Positions 11,005 to 23,105 of a DNA stretch of 64,000 bases are shown here, piece after piece (position 1 is the stretch's first letter; every line of letters begins with the position of its first letter). The position numbers and the translations under genes are program-made. The notes under the pieces were generated by a model, which was given only the letters and a program-made list of their open reading frames with translations, did no database searches and had not been told where the DNA came from. The stretch lies in contig CM017567.1 of assembly GCA_007844125.1 (NCBI GenBank), positions 34,544,111 through 34,608,110 of the forward strand, read 5' to 3'. Source of the stretch: Sinonovacula constricta. Lineage: Eukaryota; Mollusca; Bivalvia; Cardiida; Solecurtidae.

Positions 11005-12800
11005 GCCATTATCACAGCTAGAGCAGAGCCAACATACCACAGGTCGTGGCTTGTTGCTAGTTTGTTGGTCGGGAGGGATCGCCATTATCACAGACAGAGA
11101 AGAACCAAAACACCACAGGTCGTGGCTTCTTGCTAGTCTGGTGGTCGGGAGGGATCGCCATAATCACAGACAGAGAAGAACCGAAACTCCACAGGTCGTG
11201 GCTTGTTGCTAGTCTGGTGGTCGGGAGGGATCGCCATTATCACAGACAGAGAAGAACCAAAACACCACAGGTCGTGGCTTGTTGCTAGTCTGGTGGTCGG
11301 GAGGGATCGCCATTATCACAGACAGAGAAGAACCAAAACACCACAGGTCGTGGCTTGTTGCTAGTCTGGTGGTCGGGAGGGATCGCCATTATCACAGACA
11401 GAGAAGAACCAAAACACCACAGGTCGTGGCTTGTTGCTAGTCTGGTGGTCGGGAGGGATCGACATTATCACAGCTAGAGCAGAGCCAACACACCACAGGG
11501 CTTGGCTTGTTGCTAGTCTGGTGGTCGGGAGGGATCGCCATTATCACAGACAGAGAAGAACCAAAACACCACAGGTCGTGGCTTGTTGCTAGTCTGGTGG
11601 TCGGGAGAGATCGCCACTATCAGACAGAGAAGAACCAAAACACCACAATTCGTGGCTTGTTGATAGTCTGGTGGTCGGAAGGGATCGCCATTATCACAGA
11701 CAGAGAAGAACCAAAACACCACAGGTTGTGGCTTGTTGCTAGTCTGGTGGTTGGGAGGGATCGCCATTATCACAGACAGAAAAGAACCAAAACACCACAG
11801 GTCGTGGCTTCTTGCTAGTCTGGTGGTCGGGAGGGATCGCCATTATCACAGACAGAGAAGAACCAAAACACCACAGGTCGTGGCTTGTTGCTAGTCTGGT
11901 GGTCGGGAGGGATCGCCATTAACACAGACAGAGAAGAACCAAAACACCACAGGTCGTGGCTTGTTGCTAGTCTGGTGGTCGGGAGGGATCACCATTATCA
12001 CAGACAATGAAGAACCAAAACACCACAGGTCGTGGCTTGTTGCTAGTCTGGTGGTCGGGAGGGATCGCCATTATCACAGCTAGAGAAGAACCAACACACC
12101 ACTGGTCATGGCTTGTTGCTGGTCGGGAGAGATCGCCGTTATCACAGATAGAGTAGTACCAACACACCACTGGTACTGACTTGTTGCTGGTCGGGTAGTC
12201 GACAGAGATCACCGTTATCACAGATAGAGTAGTATCAACACACCCCTGGTCATGGCTTGTTGCTGGTCGGGAGAGATCGCCGTTATCACAGATAGAGTAG
12301 TACCAACACACCACTGGTACTGACTTGTTGCTGGTCGGGTAGTCGGGAGAGATCGCCATTATCACAGACAGAGAAGAACCAACACACCACTGGTACTGAC
12401 TTGTTGCTCGCCGGGAGAGATCGTCCTTATCACAGATAGAGTAGTACCAACACACCCCTGGTACTGACTTGTTGCTGGTCGGGTAGTCGGGAGAGATCGC
12501 CGTTATCACAGATAGAGTAGTACCAACACACCCCTGGTACTGACTTGTTGCTGGTCGGGAGAGATCGCCGTTATCACAGATAGAGTAGTACTAACACACC
12601 CCTGGTACTGACTTGTTGCTGGTCGGGAGAGATCGCCGTTATCACAGATAGAGTAGTACCAACACACCACTGGTACTGACTTGTTGCTGGTCGGGAGAGA
12701 TCGCCGTTATCACAGATAGAGTAGTACCAACACACCACTGGTACTGACTTGTTGCTGGTCGGGAGAGATCGTCGTTATCACAGATATAGCAGAACAAACA
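11005..12800. repeat. 76/68-bp minisatellite, two subfamilies
   Basis: From 11005 to about 12085 the unit is 76 bp (contains ACCACAGGTCGTGGCTTG). From there to about 12800 a diverged 68-bp unit (ACCACTGGTACTGACTTG) dominates, with some longer variants. The switch is abrupt, so the two halves amplified separately. The flank 12858-13083 holds three copies of another unit with GAGATATCAATCGTC. The rest, 13084-13900, shows nothing. Confidence 0.92.
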
Positions 12801-13919
12801 CACAATACCTGTGGCAACATCGATCCCTTCCGCCAGACTTGACAAAGGAAGCCTTCAGACCAACAGCCGGAGATATTAAACGTCGCTCCGCTCCCCTCGA
12901 CATTTTAGAAATATTTAGAGGAATCTCTGGAGATATCAATCGTCAACATTTGTTATATATTTAGAAGAATAGCTGGAGATATCAATCGTCGCTCCGCTCC
13001 CCTCTCCATTTTAGATATATCTAGACGAATCGCTTGAGATATCAATCGTCGCCCCGCTCCACTCGATATTTTAGATATATTTTACGTGATACAAATGTAC
13101 TACCGTGTATTGTCAAGCGATCCAATGGTCCAATTTAACCATACAACTTCCAAAACCCAACATACAATTAGTTCGCTTCAGAATGGTTTAAATACCTTAA
13201 AGGCATTGAAAATGAAAATGTCACAAGTTAAGCATAGTACCTTGATAATATGACAAACAACATTTACGAAAAGGGGCATATTTAATGCTTCTATGTGTTC
13301 ATTTATTATCAAAGTTACAATATTAACGGGAATCATTGTAAATAAAATTATACGTTTTTTTACGTCTTTCTTTAAAATGAAGGTACATGTATTATGCAGA
13401 ATGGAAAGTTGGTGTACCTACAGTAGTCAAACAGCTACCATGCAAAACGTCATGATGAACACGAAAAAACCCAACACACTCTTAAGTCCTCATTAACAGC
13501 GACCTTTTATCAATTGTACTGTCTAACAAATGAGCTAGTGTTCAAAATCGTATGTGTCAGGACTACAGATGCAATTCATGTAGAAATCAGGCCAATATTA
13601 CCCCAATAAATGGGAAAAATTATTGTAACATGTATATGATATTGGTTAACTGTTGGATACCACCTTTAAAACTTTAACAGACTAAGGGTTAGGTGGCACA
13701 TTGAAAATTTACTTCAATATTCAGTGCTGCACTTATAGCAATATACACGTATATATTGAAAACAATAGCTCATGATACAAAAAAGACATCATACATTAAA
13801 GGTATTGACATATTACAGTGATGTGTTTCAGATGAGTGAAAAAACTATCTGTCAAAATTTGAGCGTGAGCAAAAATCTCAACTGAGAACTGGTCATGTGC
13901 GGCCAGCTAACTACTGGTA

Positions 13920-14350
13920 GAGATGGTTTGGTTTGGTTTTCGAAATACATTGCAGCGACCATTTATGATCATTATTACGTCCAGCTTTTTGGTGGAGGGA
14001 GACACCAGACACATGTGTGGGTAGAACAACCAGTGCACCGCATGTCAGCTTGAAGACCTTCTCATATTAAGTTCTGCACCCCGAACGGGACTCGAACACA
14101 CGCAGTGGGAGTCTCAGCAGTCAGAGGAGACTCGGCGACTCTACCACTACGCCAGGGCGACTCTATCGGTAGAGAAAGGCCCAACATATGTGTCTTGGTT
14201 GAGCCACCGACATATCGCAGCTCAGCTAAGCTTAGACCTCCTCACATGACAGGTTCTGCCCCGAAAGGGACTCGAACCACGCGGTGACGGACTGAGGGGT
14301 TACAAGTCAGAAACTGTAATGACTATGGCTCTAATCGTCGGCCACGGGTA
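13920..14350 (-). mobile_element. Two adjacent tRNA-derived SINE-like copies
   Basis: On the minus strand, two tRNA-like heads (about 14080-14165 and 14245-14345) contain B-box sequences TTCGAGTCCC preceded by A-box-like GGCGTAGTGG in one and GTGGCCGACGATTAG in the other. Both share a downstream GCAGAAC and pyrimidine-rich body. They look like tandem or nested copies of one SINE family, not functional tRNAs. Confidence 0.6.
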
Positions 14351-14476
14351 GTTTAGTGAACAAGGCTCTTGTGGTATGCTTAAGACATATAGATATCTGA
14401 ATGATCTTCATTCAACCCATCCAAAACAACATTTACCCATCCAGAACAATTAACAATCAACAAAGTGTATACTAAC

Positions 14477-14608
14477 TACAGTCCTCGGCCTCATCCTCGC
14501 ACTGTTCACAGTCGCAGGCTCCATCGCAAACGTTCGAGGGTGGGATACATTGTCCAGATTGACAGGAATACAAGTCCAGATCTTCACAGCTGGAAGGCGT
14601 AGTGCTGC
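14477..14608 (-). CDS. Exon 27: LDLa-like module with an extra cysteine pair
   Basis: Length 132, phase 1 in and 1 out, residues 1497-1541. After STTPSS it shows the LDLa order CEDLDLYSCQSGQCIPP and CDGACDCEQCEDEAEDC, giving eight cysteines rather than six. The usual DC-x-DGSDE is replaced by DCEQCEDEAED, so the acidic calcium site looks retained but altered. The acceptor is TTGCAG and the donor GTTAGT. It directly precedes the giant mucin exon. The next intron (8468-14476) holds a decayed mucin exon, a 76/68-bp minisatellite and SINE copies. Confidence 0.84.
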
Positions 14609-14699
14609 CTGCAATAGAGTGGGTTACAGCCTGTGTTAAGCATGCACATTCTGTTTTGTTCTTTTTTGTTGTTATTTCTGTATGAGTGTCCTGTTCTAG

Positions 14700-16885
14700 C
14701 TGCAAGTTCTGTAAGACTGTGCTGATGCTATTTCTGTATGACTGATGTTATAGTTTATATGGCTGTATTAGGTTTGTAGAGCAGTGCTGTTATAATGGTT
14801 ATTTCTGTATAGCTGCGTTGTTTTAGCTGTTATTTCTGCATGGATGTGCTGTTTAAGATGCTATTTCTGAAAGGCTATGTAGTTTTTGGTGTAATGTGTG
14901 TATGGCTGTCTGTATGGCTGTGTTGTTAAAGTTGTTAATTAAGTATGGATGTGCTGTTGTAATTGTTAATTCTGTACGCTATGTTGTTTTAAATGTTAAT
15001 TATGTATGGCTCTTTTGTTTAAGTTATTATTTCCCTAAAGCTGTACTATTTTGGTTTTTATTTCCTTATGACAGTGCTGTTGAATATTTAATTTCTATAT
15101 ATATGTAAATGTGCTGTTTTCGACGATATTCTGGTATGGCTGTGCTGTTTTAGCTGGTATTTCCGTACGGCTGTATTGTTATTGTTGTTATTTTGGTATT
15201 ACTGTGTTGTTGCAGTTGCTATGTCTGTATGGTTATGCTGTTTTAGCTGCTATTTCTTTATGACTGTGCTGTTTAAGTTGTTATTTCTGCAAGACTGTGC
15301 TATTTTAGTTTCTATTACTGCAAGACTGTGCTGTTTGGTTGTTATTTCTATATAGAAGTGCTCTTTTAGTTGTTTTTTCTGCAAGAATGTGCTGTTTTAG
15401 TTGTTATTTCTGCAAGACTGTGCTATTTTTGCTTCTTTTACTGCAAGGCTGAACTGTTTTAGTTGTTAATTCCGCAAGACCGTGTTGTTGTAGATGCTAT
15501 TTCTGCAAGCCTGAGCTGTTTTAGTTGTTATTTCTGCAAGACTGTGTTGTTGTAGTTGTTATTTCTACAAGACTGTGTTGTTCTAGTTGTTATTTCTGCA
15601 AGACTGTGTTGTTCTAGTTGTTATTTCTGCATGACTGCTGTTTTAGATGCTATTTCTGCAAGCCTGAGCTGTTTTAGTTGTTATTTCTGCAAGACTGTGT
15701 TGTTATAGTTGTTATTTCTGCATGACTGCTGTTTTAGATGATATTTCTGCAAGCCTGAGCTGTTTTAGATGCTATTTCTGCAAGCCTGAGCTGTTTTAGT
15801 TGTTATTTCTGCAAGACTGTGCTATTTTTGCTTCTTTTACTGCAAGGCTGAACTGTTTTAGTTGTTAATTCCGCGTGTTGTTGTAGTTGTTATTTCTACA
15901 AGACTGTGTTGTTCTAGTTGTTATTTCTACAAGACTGTGTTGTTCTAGTTGTTATTTCTGCAAGACTGTGTTGTTCTAGTTGTTATTTCTGCATGACTGC
16001 TGTTTTAGATGATATTTCTGCAAGCCTGAGCTGTTTTAGATGCTATTTCTGCAAGCCTGAGCTGTTTTAGTTGTTATTTCTGCATGACTGCTGTTTTAGA
16101 TGATATTTCTGCAAGTCTGAGCTGTTTTAGTTGTTATTTCTGCATGACTGTGCTATTTTTGCTTCTTTTACTGCAAGGCTGAACTGTTTTAGTTGTTAAT
16201 TCCGCAAGACTGTGTTGTTGTAGTTGTTATTTCTACAAGACTGTGTTGTTCTAGTTGTTATTTCTGCAAGACTGTGTTGTTCTAGTTGTTATTTCTGCAT
16301 GACTGCTGTTTTAGATGCTATTTCTGCAAGCCTGAGCTGTTTTAGTTGTTATTTCTGCAAGACTGTGCTATTTTTGCTTCTTTTACTGCAAGGCTGAACT
16401 GTTTTAGTTGTTAATTCCGCAAGACTGTGTTGTTGTAGTTGTTATTTCTACAAGACTGTGTTGTTCTAGTTGTTATTTCTGCAAGACTGTGTTGTTCTAG
16501 TTGTTATTTCTGCATGACTGCTGTTTTAGATGCTATTTCTGCAAGCCTGAGCTGTTTTAGTTGTTATTTCTGCAAGACTGTGTTGTTGTAGTTGTTATTT
16601 CTACAAGACTGTGTTGTTCTAGTTGTTATTTCTGCAAGACTGTGTTGTTCTAGTTGTTATTTCTGCATGACTGCTGTTTTAGATGCTATTTCTGCAAGCC
16701 TGAGCTGTTTTAGTTGTTATTTCTGCAAGACTGTGTTGTTATAGTTGTTATTTCTGCATGACTGCTGTTTTAGATGATATTTCTGCAAGCCTGAGCTGTT
16801 TTAGATGCTATTTCTGCAAGCCTGAGCTGTTTTAGATGATATTTCTGCAAGCCTGGGCTGTTTTAGTTGTTATTTCTGTAAGGAT
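14700..16885. repeat. 31-33-bp minisatellite
   Basis: Over sixty imperfect units of the type TTGTTATTTCTGCAAGACTG, filling most of the intron between exons 26 and 27. Higher-order blocks of several units recur between 15480 and 16860. Confidence 0.92.
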
Positions 16886-17032
16886 GTGCGGTTGTGACTG
16901 AATGGGGTACATAGGTACATATTTCTTTTAAGCAGGTATGTAAATAAGTTTTAAATAAGAAAATAAAATAACAAAGAAAAATTATAATTTATCAAAGATT
17001 TAACTGAAAAGTTTTAAGTAAAAATAACTTAC

Positions 17033-17074
17033 TTGACGTTGAAAGTGTTGTCGTAGTCGTAGTCGATGTTGACG
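17033..17074 (-). CDS. Exon 26: Thr/Ser linker
   Basis: Length 42, phase 1 in and 1 out, residues 1483-1497, coding TSTSTTTTTTLSTS. The acceptor is TTCTAG and the donor GTAAGT. It is a spacer between two LDLa modules and, being symmetrical, could be spliced in or out. The next intron (14609-17032) is mostly a 31-33-bp minisatellite. Confidence 0.78.
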
Positions 17075-17224
17075 CTAGAAGTAAAAAGATTAAGAAATAA
17101 GGTCAATATCAATGGTATTGTCTTTTATTTCATATTATTATTGATTTTAAGATACGTTTAAGATGTCACAGCTATGCAATTATTTATGAAAAGCACGACA
17201 GCGAGTTGTCAAATGCTAAACTCA

Positions 17225-17385
17225 GCTATGTCAAACAACACTGTAAACACATTACCTTAACAAACATTTACACACAACACTGTAAACACATTACCTTAAC
17301 AAACATTTACTAACAACACTGTAAACACATTACGTAACAAATATTTACACACAACACTGTAAACACTTTAGACCGATATCAAACA
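17225..17385. repeat. About 45-bp tandem repeat
   Basis: Four imperfect copies containing ACAACACTGTAAACACATTA in the intron between exons 25 and 26. Confidence 0.85.
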
Positions 17386-17822
17386 AAACTGTACACATAT
17401 TATATCATTATAAAACACGGTAAAGTTAGACTTACACACAGGGTAGAATATACTGTGACTTTATATAAGTTCGAATTTTCATGACTAGTTTGTGTACATG
17501 TAAGTTTATATGAAGAATAACATAAATAACAAACATTTTATACTTTATCTTCCAGAGAAATGAATATTGTAAATCTAATATGTCTTTAAATGTCGAAACA
17601 AATTAGTTTTTTTAAAAATATCGGGATATTTATATTTCTAGAACAACTCCCCTTCTTGGCGTATATTTCCAGAACAGGTCTTTCAAGTGAAATATTTACA
17701 GAACAAATCAGATCCCTGTCGAAAATTTCCAGAATTATTTTTATCCCAGCCAGATATTCCTGTAAAAATGCAATCCAATTAAGATATTTCCCTTATAATG
17801 CAAATCCCCGTTCAAGAAATCC

Positions 17823-18465
17823 TCAAACAATGCCCTCCAAGTGGAAGGTATCCCAACAGTGCCCACTTTATCAAATATTCCCAGAACAATGTCCATTTAT
17901 GTTGATTATTCCCAGTAATCCCTTCCAAGTGGAAGGTATCCCAACAGTGCCCACTTTATCAAATATTCCCAGAACAATGTCCATTTATGTTGATTATTCC
18001 CAGTAATCCCTTCCAAGTGGAAGGTATCCCAACAGTGCCCACTTTATCAAATATTCCCAGAACAATGTCCATTTATGTTGATTATTCCCAGTAATCCCTT
18101 CCAAGTGGAAGGTATCCCAACAGTGCCCACTTTATCAAATATTCCCAGAACAATGTCCATTTATGTTGATTATTCCCAGTAATCCCTTCCAAGTGGAAGG
18201 TATCACAACAGTGCCCACTTTATCAAATATTCCCAGAACAATGTCCATTTATGTTGATTATTCCCAGTAATCCCTTCCAAGTGGAAGGTATCACAACAGT
18301 GCCCACTTTATCATATATTCCCAGAACGATGTTCATTTATGTTGATTATTCCCGGTAATCCCTTCCAAGTGGAAGGTATCCCAAAAGTGCCCACTTTATC
18401 ATATATTCCCAGAACGATGTTCATTTATGTTGATTATTCCCAGTAATCCTTTCCACGTGGAAGGT
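17823..18465. repeat. 88-bp minisatellite
   Basis: About seven copies, several almost identical, containing CCTTCCAAGTGGAAGGTATC, an internal inverted repeat (CTTCCAAGTGGAAG). Upstream (17610-17820) are decayed relatives. The plus-strand open frame here is a by-product of the repeat. Confidence 0.9.
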
Positions 18466-18830
18466 ATATCCCCCGGTCATCAACTCCATATGCAAGGTAA
18501 CCCAACAGTGCCCACCTAATCAAATATTTCAATATTCCCAGAACAATGCCCCTTCTTGTCTCATAATCCCCCAAGAACAAAACTGAGACTACACAGGGAC
18601 CAGTATTCCTCACTGTATGTTTAATGCAAACCTTTTACAATTGGTCGCTTGTTCCTAACTGCAGTTCTAAATTATCTACCCTTACTGTTATAATTTATCT
18701 ATCATTAAAATTCCATGAAAATATTAAATGAAAATAAAAGTGTTTGTAAAGTATGTATTCACCTGCTGACTCGATACATTTATTGATAATTAAAAGTGGC
18801 GTACTAATTCCATTGTATAGCAACACTTAC

Positions 18831-18939
18831 TTGTGCAACCATCTTCATCCGAGCCATCTGGACAGTCCGACTTGCCGTCACACGGCGTGGCACACACCAT
18901 CCCGTTCGGACATAGCAGTTGACCGTAGGTGCAACTCAC
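18831..18939 (-). CDS. Exon 25: LDLa module 2
   Basis: Length 109, phase 0 in and 1 out, residues 1447-1483. A complete class A LDL-receptor module: six cysteines, ending CDGKSDCPDGSDEDGC, with the Asp and Glu residues that bind calcium in this family. The phase-0 start is unusual for an LDLa exon but matches the phase-0 end of exon 24. The acceptor is TTCCAG and the donor GTAAGT. The next intron (17075-18830) holds a 45-bp and an 88-bp repeat. Confidence 0.87.
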
Positions 18940-20049
18940 CTGGAAAATACGTATAAAATATTACGAGACCTTAAAAACGCCAAATTCAATCAACTGAAAG
19001 GACCCATATAAATAGTCTTGTCAAATAATGAAAGCGAACATCATATAGCTGATAATGTAGCTGTAACATCCGGATCATTGGTTTTTATCAAATACGACAA
19101 CAGGAGTACATGGTGGCATCTAGCAAAAAAAAATTTCAAATAATTATTAATAACATAAATTTATAATAAAACTAATGTTTATTCAAATGCGATATAAAGC
19201 TTGCATACGCAAGACATTTGAATTAGGAAGGAGCTGATAAATGAACATTAGAAACTGTTTATTACAAATATTTGCTATATGATTTATCTAACGACCAATC
19301 CTAACCCATAAGTTATATTTGGAAAATCTATGCTTGTAGTTAAGACATTAAAGAACGTAGATTTGAAACAATGACCGGCTTGTCCAGGGGTCGACGAGTT
19401 AGAAGCACTAACCTGGATACACTTGCAAAATCTCAATTGATAAGTAATTATGCAAATGGACGGGGGACAAAATGGCAACGATTCTTAAAAGCATGAAAGT
19501 GCAAGCAAATTCAATGAGATAATTTCCCTCAGTCAAATAACATTTGACCTTGATGTCTGGCTTTGTAGGTAAAACGATTTTTGTTAGAAATCATGTATCG
19601 CCGGAACCCACGTTCACTCCTTCCGCTCTGTCGTGGGATATTCAGCTGGTAAAAGTTTGTTATCATGAATATTCCTTAAAACCAGTGGTCCAATAAAAAT
19701 GCGCGTTATAATGACGATACTCTTCAATTAACGTAAAAATCATTTACACTATTTTTCATCCATATGTCAATGAGGCCGCTCTAACTGCCACGCCTGTTAT
19801 TTAAAAAAACTGTCATCATTTCTTTGGATGAATTTTCATTATTGGACACGGGACCTATCAAAAGCTTCATGCTTATATTCATGAGAACTAAGCTGTTCTG
19901 CCAAGAAACCCACGGTAAATGCGTGTACTGATAACGGAATATTTACCGATAGAAACCATGCAGATCAATAATTGGTAGCATAAGTTTCAAATTTGTGCAA
20001 GGGAGACCACTCCAAGAATAGATGTTATCTATAAATATAATAGGCTTAC

Positions 20050-20117
20050 TGTGGTTGTAGAAGAGGTCTCTGACGTCGAACTGGACGATACAGTCGTTGT
20101 TGAGGAAGTTGTCGGCT
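20050..20117 (-). CDS. Exon 24: Ser/Thr linker
   Basis: Length 68, phase 1 in and 0 out, residues 1424-1446. It codes EPTTSSTTTVSSSSTSETSS followed by four Thr, probably an O-glycosylated spacer between B module 3 and the following LDLa module. The acceptor is TCTCAG and the donor GTAAGC. The next intron (18940-20049) includes a dispersed repeat near 19590-19690. Confidence 0.82.
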
Positions 20118-20937
20118 CTGAGAAAAAAATAGTTTCGTTTTATTTAGACGACCAAGACCATTTAAACTGAATATTGTATAACTTTGTTCAGATTTACATG
20201 ATGGAGGCAATCGTCCTCCAAAGAACATTTAAATACTTTAAACTTGATATTAATGGCATTAATATGTTGATGCTGACTTTCAATGTTTAAATGTATTCTC
20301 TCTTAACGGTGGACATTTTTGTTTTGTCGCTTTTAAACCCAAATACACACAAAGAACCCACGAATAACCACTGACGCACTAAATGTCAGCTGAAAGATCG
20401 TGGCAGACATTTCTTCGCCACAACTAGAACTAAATAAAGCGTTGTGTTAATGAAAGGTTACAGTTCGCGGATTTAGCTCGGTCATCGGCCAAATATGACA
20501 AGAAGCAAGAGTTTCATCTTCCAAAAAATGTTTTAAACTTCACGTGTTTATCTGACCAAAGTAGAAGTTACACTGTTTTTTGTGGTCCTGCTTGCGAGCA
20601 CATGACCTCGAAATGAACAGAACACTTCAAAATAACAACATAACGTTATTTTTTTAATAGTTTGACTTATTCCTGCATCTAAACTCATCTCCCCCCCCCA
20701 CACACACACACACCGGCTATATATCAGATAACAATGGCGCAAGAAGAAACATACATATTGGTCTAAGAAAAAAGGCGGAACCTTCACTTGGTTCACCTAC
20801 CCATTCACTCACTACCTCACTCACTTAATTACTTACTGAAGTACCTTCTTATATTTTTACTTAGAGCGAGTTTACTAAGATATAGCCTATACATCTAAAT
20901 TTTAAACTGACCCTGAATCATAACACTGTCATAGTAT

Positions 20938-20998
20938 CTTTTTGTTTGTTTGTTTATTAGGTTTATGGTCCTACCAACATTATTTGGCTATAATCGGA
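20938..20998 (-). mobile_element. SINE tail fragment
   Basis: TTTGTTTGTTTGTTTATTAG followed by GTTTATGGTCCTACCAACA matches the tail end of the SINE at 47228. Only about 60 bases are preserved. Confidence 0.45.
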
Positions 20999-21025
20999 TC
21001 TGCTATTCACATCAGTTAAACGTAC

Positions 21026-21185
21026 CTTCAGAGCAGATGGTAACGCCTAGGTTTTTGATAAACGGAGTAAAGCCTGACATGTCTTTCTCTAATAATACAA
21101 TGGTCACATGTTCTACATTTTCCCCGCCCGCTGGATAAAAGAGTTCATCCTCGTTCAAGGTAGAAGGGTCGTCCACCTTGCGAAT
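21026..21185 (-). CDS. Exon 23: B module 3, second half
   Basis: Length 160, phase 0 in and 1 out, residues 1371-1424. It contains IRKVDDPSTLNEDELFYPAG, then EHVTIVLLEKDMSGFTPF and ends NLGVTICSEG. The acceptor is CCACAG and the donor GTACGT. The next intron (20118-21025) has a short C/CA tract near 20691-20713 and a SINE tail fragment at about 20938-20998. Confidence 0.87.
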
Positions 21186-21224
21186 CTGTGGCAAACATAA
21201 TATGAATTATTGTCATTTCACAGG

Positions 21225-21640
21225 GTCTCTAAATCTTAAACAGAGCACAGACTTACAGTTATTTCACAGGGTCTCTAAATCTCAAACAGAGCACAGACTT
21301 ACAGTTATTTCACAGGGTCTCTAAATCTTAAACAGAGCACAGACTTACAGTTATTTCACAGGGTCTCTAAATCTTAAACAGAGCACAGACTTACAGTTAT
21401 TTCACAGGGTCTCTAAATCTTAAACAGAGCACAGACTTACAGTTATTTCACAGGGTCTCTAAATCTTAAACAGAGCACAGACTTACAGTTATTTCAAAGG
21501 GTCTCTAAATCTCAAACAGAGCATAGACTTACAGTTATTTCACAGGGTCTCTAAATCTCAAACAGAATACAAATTGTATAGTTATTTCGAAGGGTCTCTA
21601 ATAAATCTTAAAACAGATCACAAATTGTTGTTTGTTTCCA
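21225..21640. repeat. 46-bp minisatellite
   Basis: About eight copies containing CACAGGGTCTCTAAATCTTA, starting within 50 bases of the exon 23 acceptor. The last two copies are diverged. Confidence 0.92.
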
Positions 21641-22034
21641 ATGCTCTCTATTGTACAGTTATCCGACTGTGTCTCTAACCCTGCTCAATTCCATGTTATT
21701 GTTGCAATATTATGTAATAGTTAGTACGTTATTACAGTACAAATGGCAATAACGAACATTACTTTCCAATTGTTTCTCTATCAAAGACGATAAATAACGT
21801 TTTTCATATTATTAACAATTACAATGCTACACAGGCCAGTAAAACTATCGCCAGTCTATTAAAAAAGTAACTCCGTCGTTTAGAGGGAAATATTTTTCGT
21901 TATAAAATGTTTCTTATATTACAAAATATGCCTGCGACACCTCAGATGTCACCTCAGACCTCACCATAATGCTTGACTCTATATCTTTTTTCTTATTAAG
22001 ACAATTTTTTATTTTAAAACACTTTCAAACTTAC

Positions 22035-22282
22035 GAAACTCTTCGAACCAACTTCAATACTGTATCGCTTAATGTATTGAGTCACAAGTGTAATTCTTGG
22101 GACCAGTTCCGGATCGGCGAACTCGACCCTGACATAATCTGTTACAGTGTTCATGTTGTATGATGTGTCCACTGATGACGAAATCATTGCATCATCTGGG
22201 TTCTGGGTCGTAGTTCCAGTAACGCTGGCGCCATAGCTGGCCAGGTTCTCTCTCGTCAGCAGCCGCAGCGTAAACTGGCAAA
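22035..22282 (-). CDS. Exon 22: B module 3, first half
   Basis: Length 248, phase 1 in and 0 out, residues 1288-1370. It begins FCQFTLRLLTRENLASYGAS and continues with DTSYNMNTVTDYVRVEF and TQYIKRYSIEVGSKSF. The NLASYGAS start and the YVRVEF and RYSIEVG strands look discoidin-like (F5/8 type C fold), which is inference. Exon 29 is a close paralog. The acceptor is TTGCAG and the donor GTAAGT. The next intron (21186-22034) holds a 46-bp repeat. Confidence 0.87.
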
Positions 22283-22977
22283 CTGCAACACAAGAAAACA
22301 ATAACAGTATGAACGTATGACATACAAGAAACTTCCGTTTAGAGTAGCTACACAGTTATTACATTCTACTGTGATTTTTGATGTTGTCCACTGGATTGTC
22401 TACTATTGCCTACTGTATTCACAATCGGAACTCTTCGGGTAATTCCGTCCTCGGGACATCATCCCTCGGATGTATCTGATGCAATGATACTTACAGAATC
22501 ACGACGGACGAAGAGTAACTAGTTCTACAAAAAGGATAGGTGTAGTGTATAGAATTACTTCATCCTATAAACTTTGATCAATTTAACTTTTCACATCTCG
22601 TTAGATATTAACTGTTACTGCATTTTCAGGAGAGGTAACAAAACAATTATCTGTGTTGTTTGGTGACATCATAGGCACTGACATGCTTTTTTCGCGGGGT
22701 TTTCCTGTCATACATCCAAGAGATGTTTCGAAATTTATCCGAGGAGTTCCGATTGCTGTATTCGTTCACTCGAAAAACACTTTTTTAACTTGAAAAAAGA
22801 CTATCCAGAACCTCGTCAAACAGTTTTGATATTCCTGTCACAGAACTTTTGCATAGAAGACCCTGTCCTCAGGAGCAATGCCAACAACAATAAAGTGTGG
22901 TAAACTCCGCAAAAGTATGGTCGTGAACCTGAGATTCAACACTTTTAAAGCTAAAGGTCAAGTTAATTGTTTCAGTT

Positions 22978-23105
22978 TATAAAGGCCTCCAAAACTGATA
23001 TCAAAACAGGATTAAGCCTCCAAAACTGATATCAAAACAGAACTAAGCCTCCAAAACTGATATCAAAACAGGACTAAGCCTCTAAAACTGATATCAAAAC
23101 AGAAC
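22978..23105. repeat. 31-bp tandem repeat
   Basis: Four copies containing CCTCCAAAACTGATATCAAA in the intron between exons 21 and 22. Confidence 0.9.

Noticed and set aside
11507..12845. Several open frames of 67-180 codons on both strands
   Set aside because: Translations of the 76/68-bp intronic minisatellite.
17590..18006. Plus-strand frame of 138 codons
   Set aside because: Runs into the 88-bp minisatellite and shows no domain. Start is in decayed repeat copies.
17823..18465. CRISPR-like regular repeats
   Set aside because: Contiguous tandem units without unique spacers in a eukaryotic intron.
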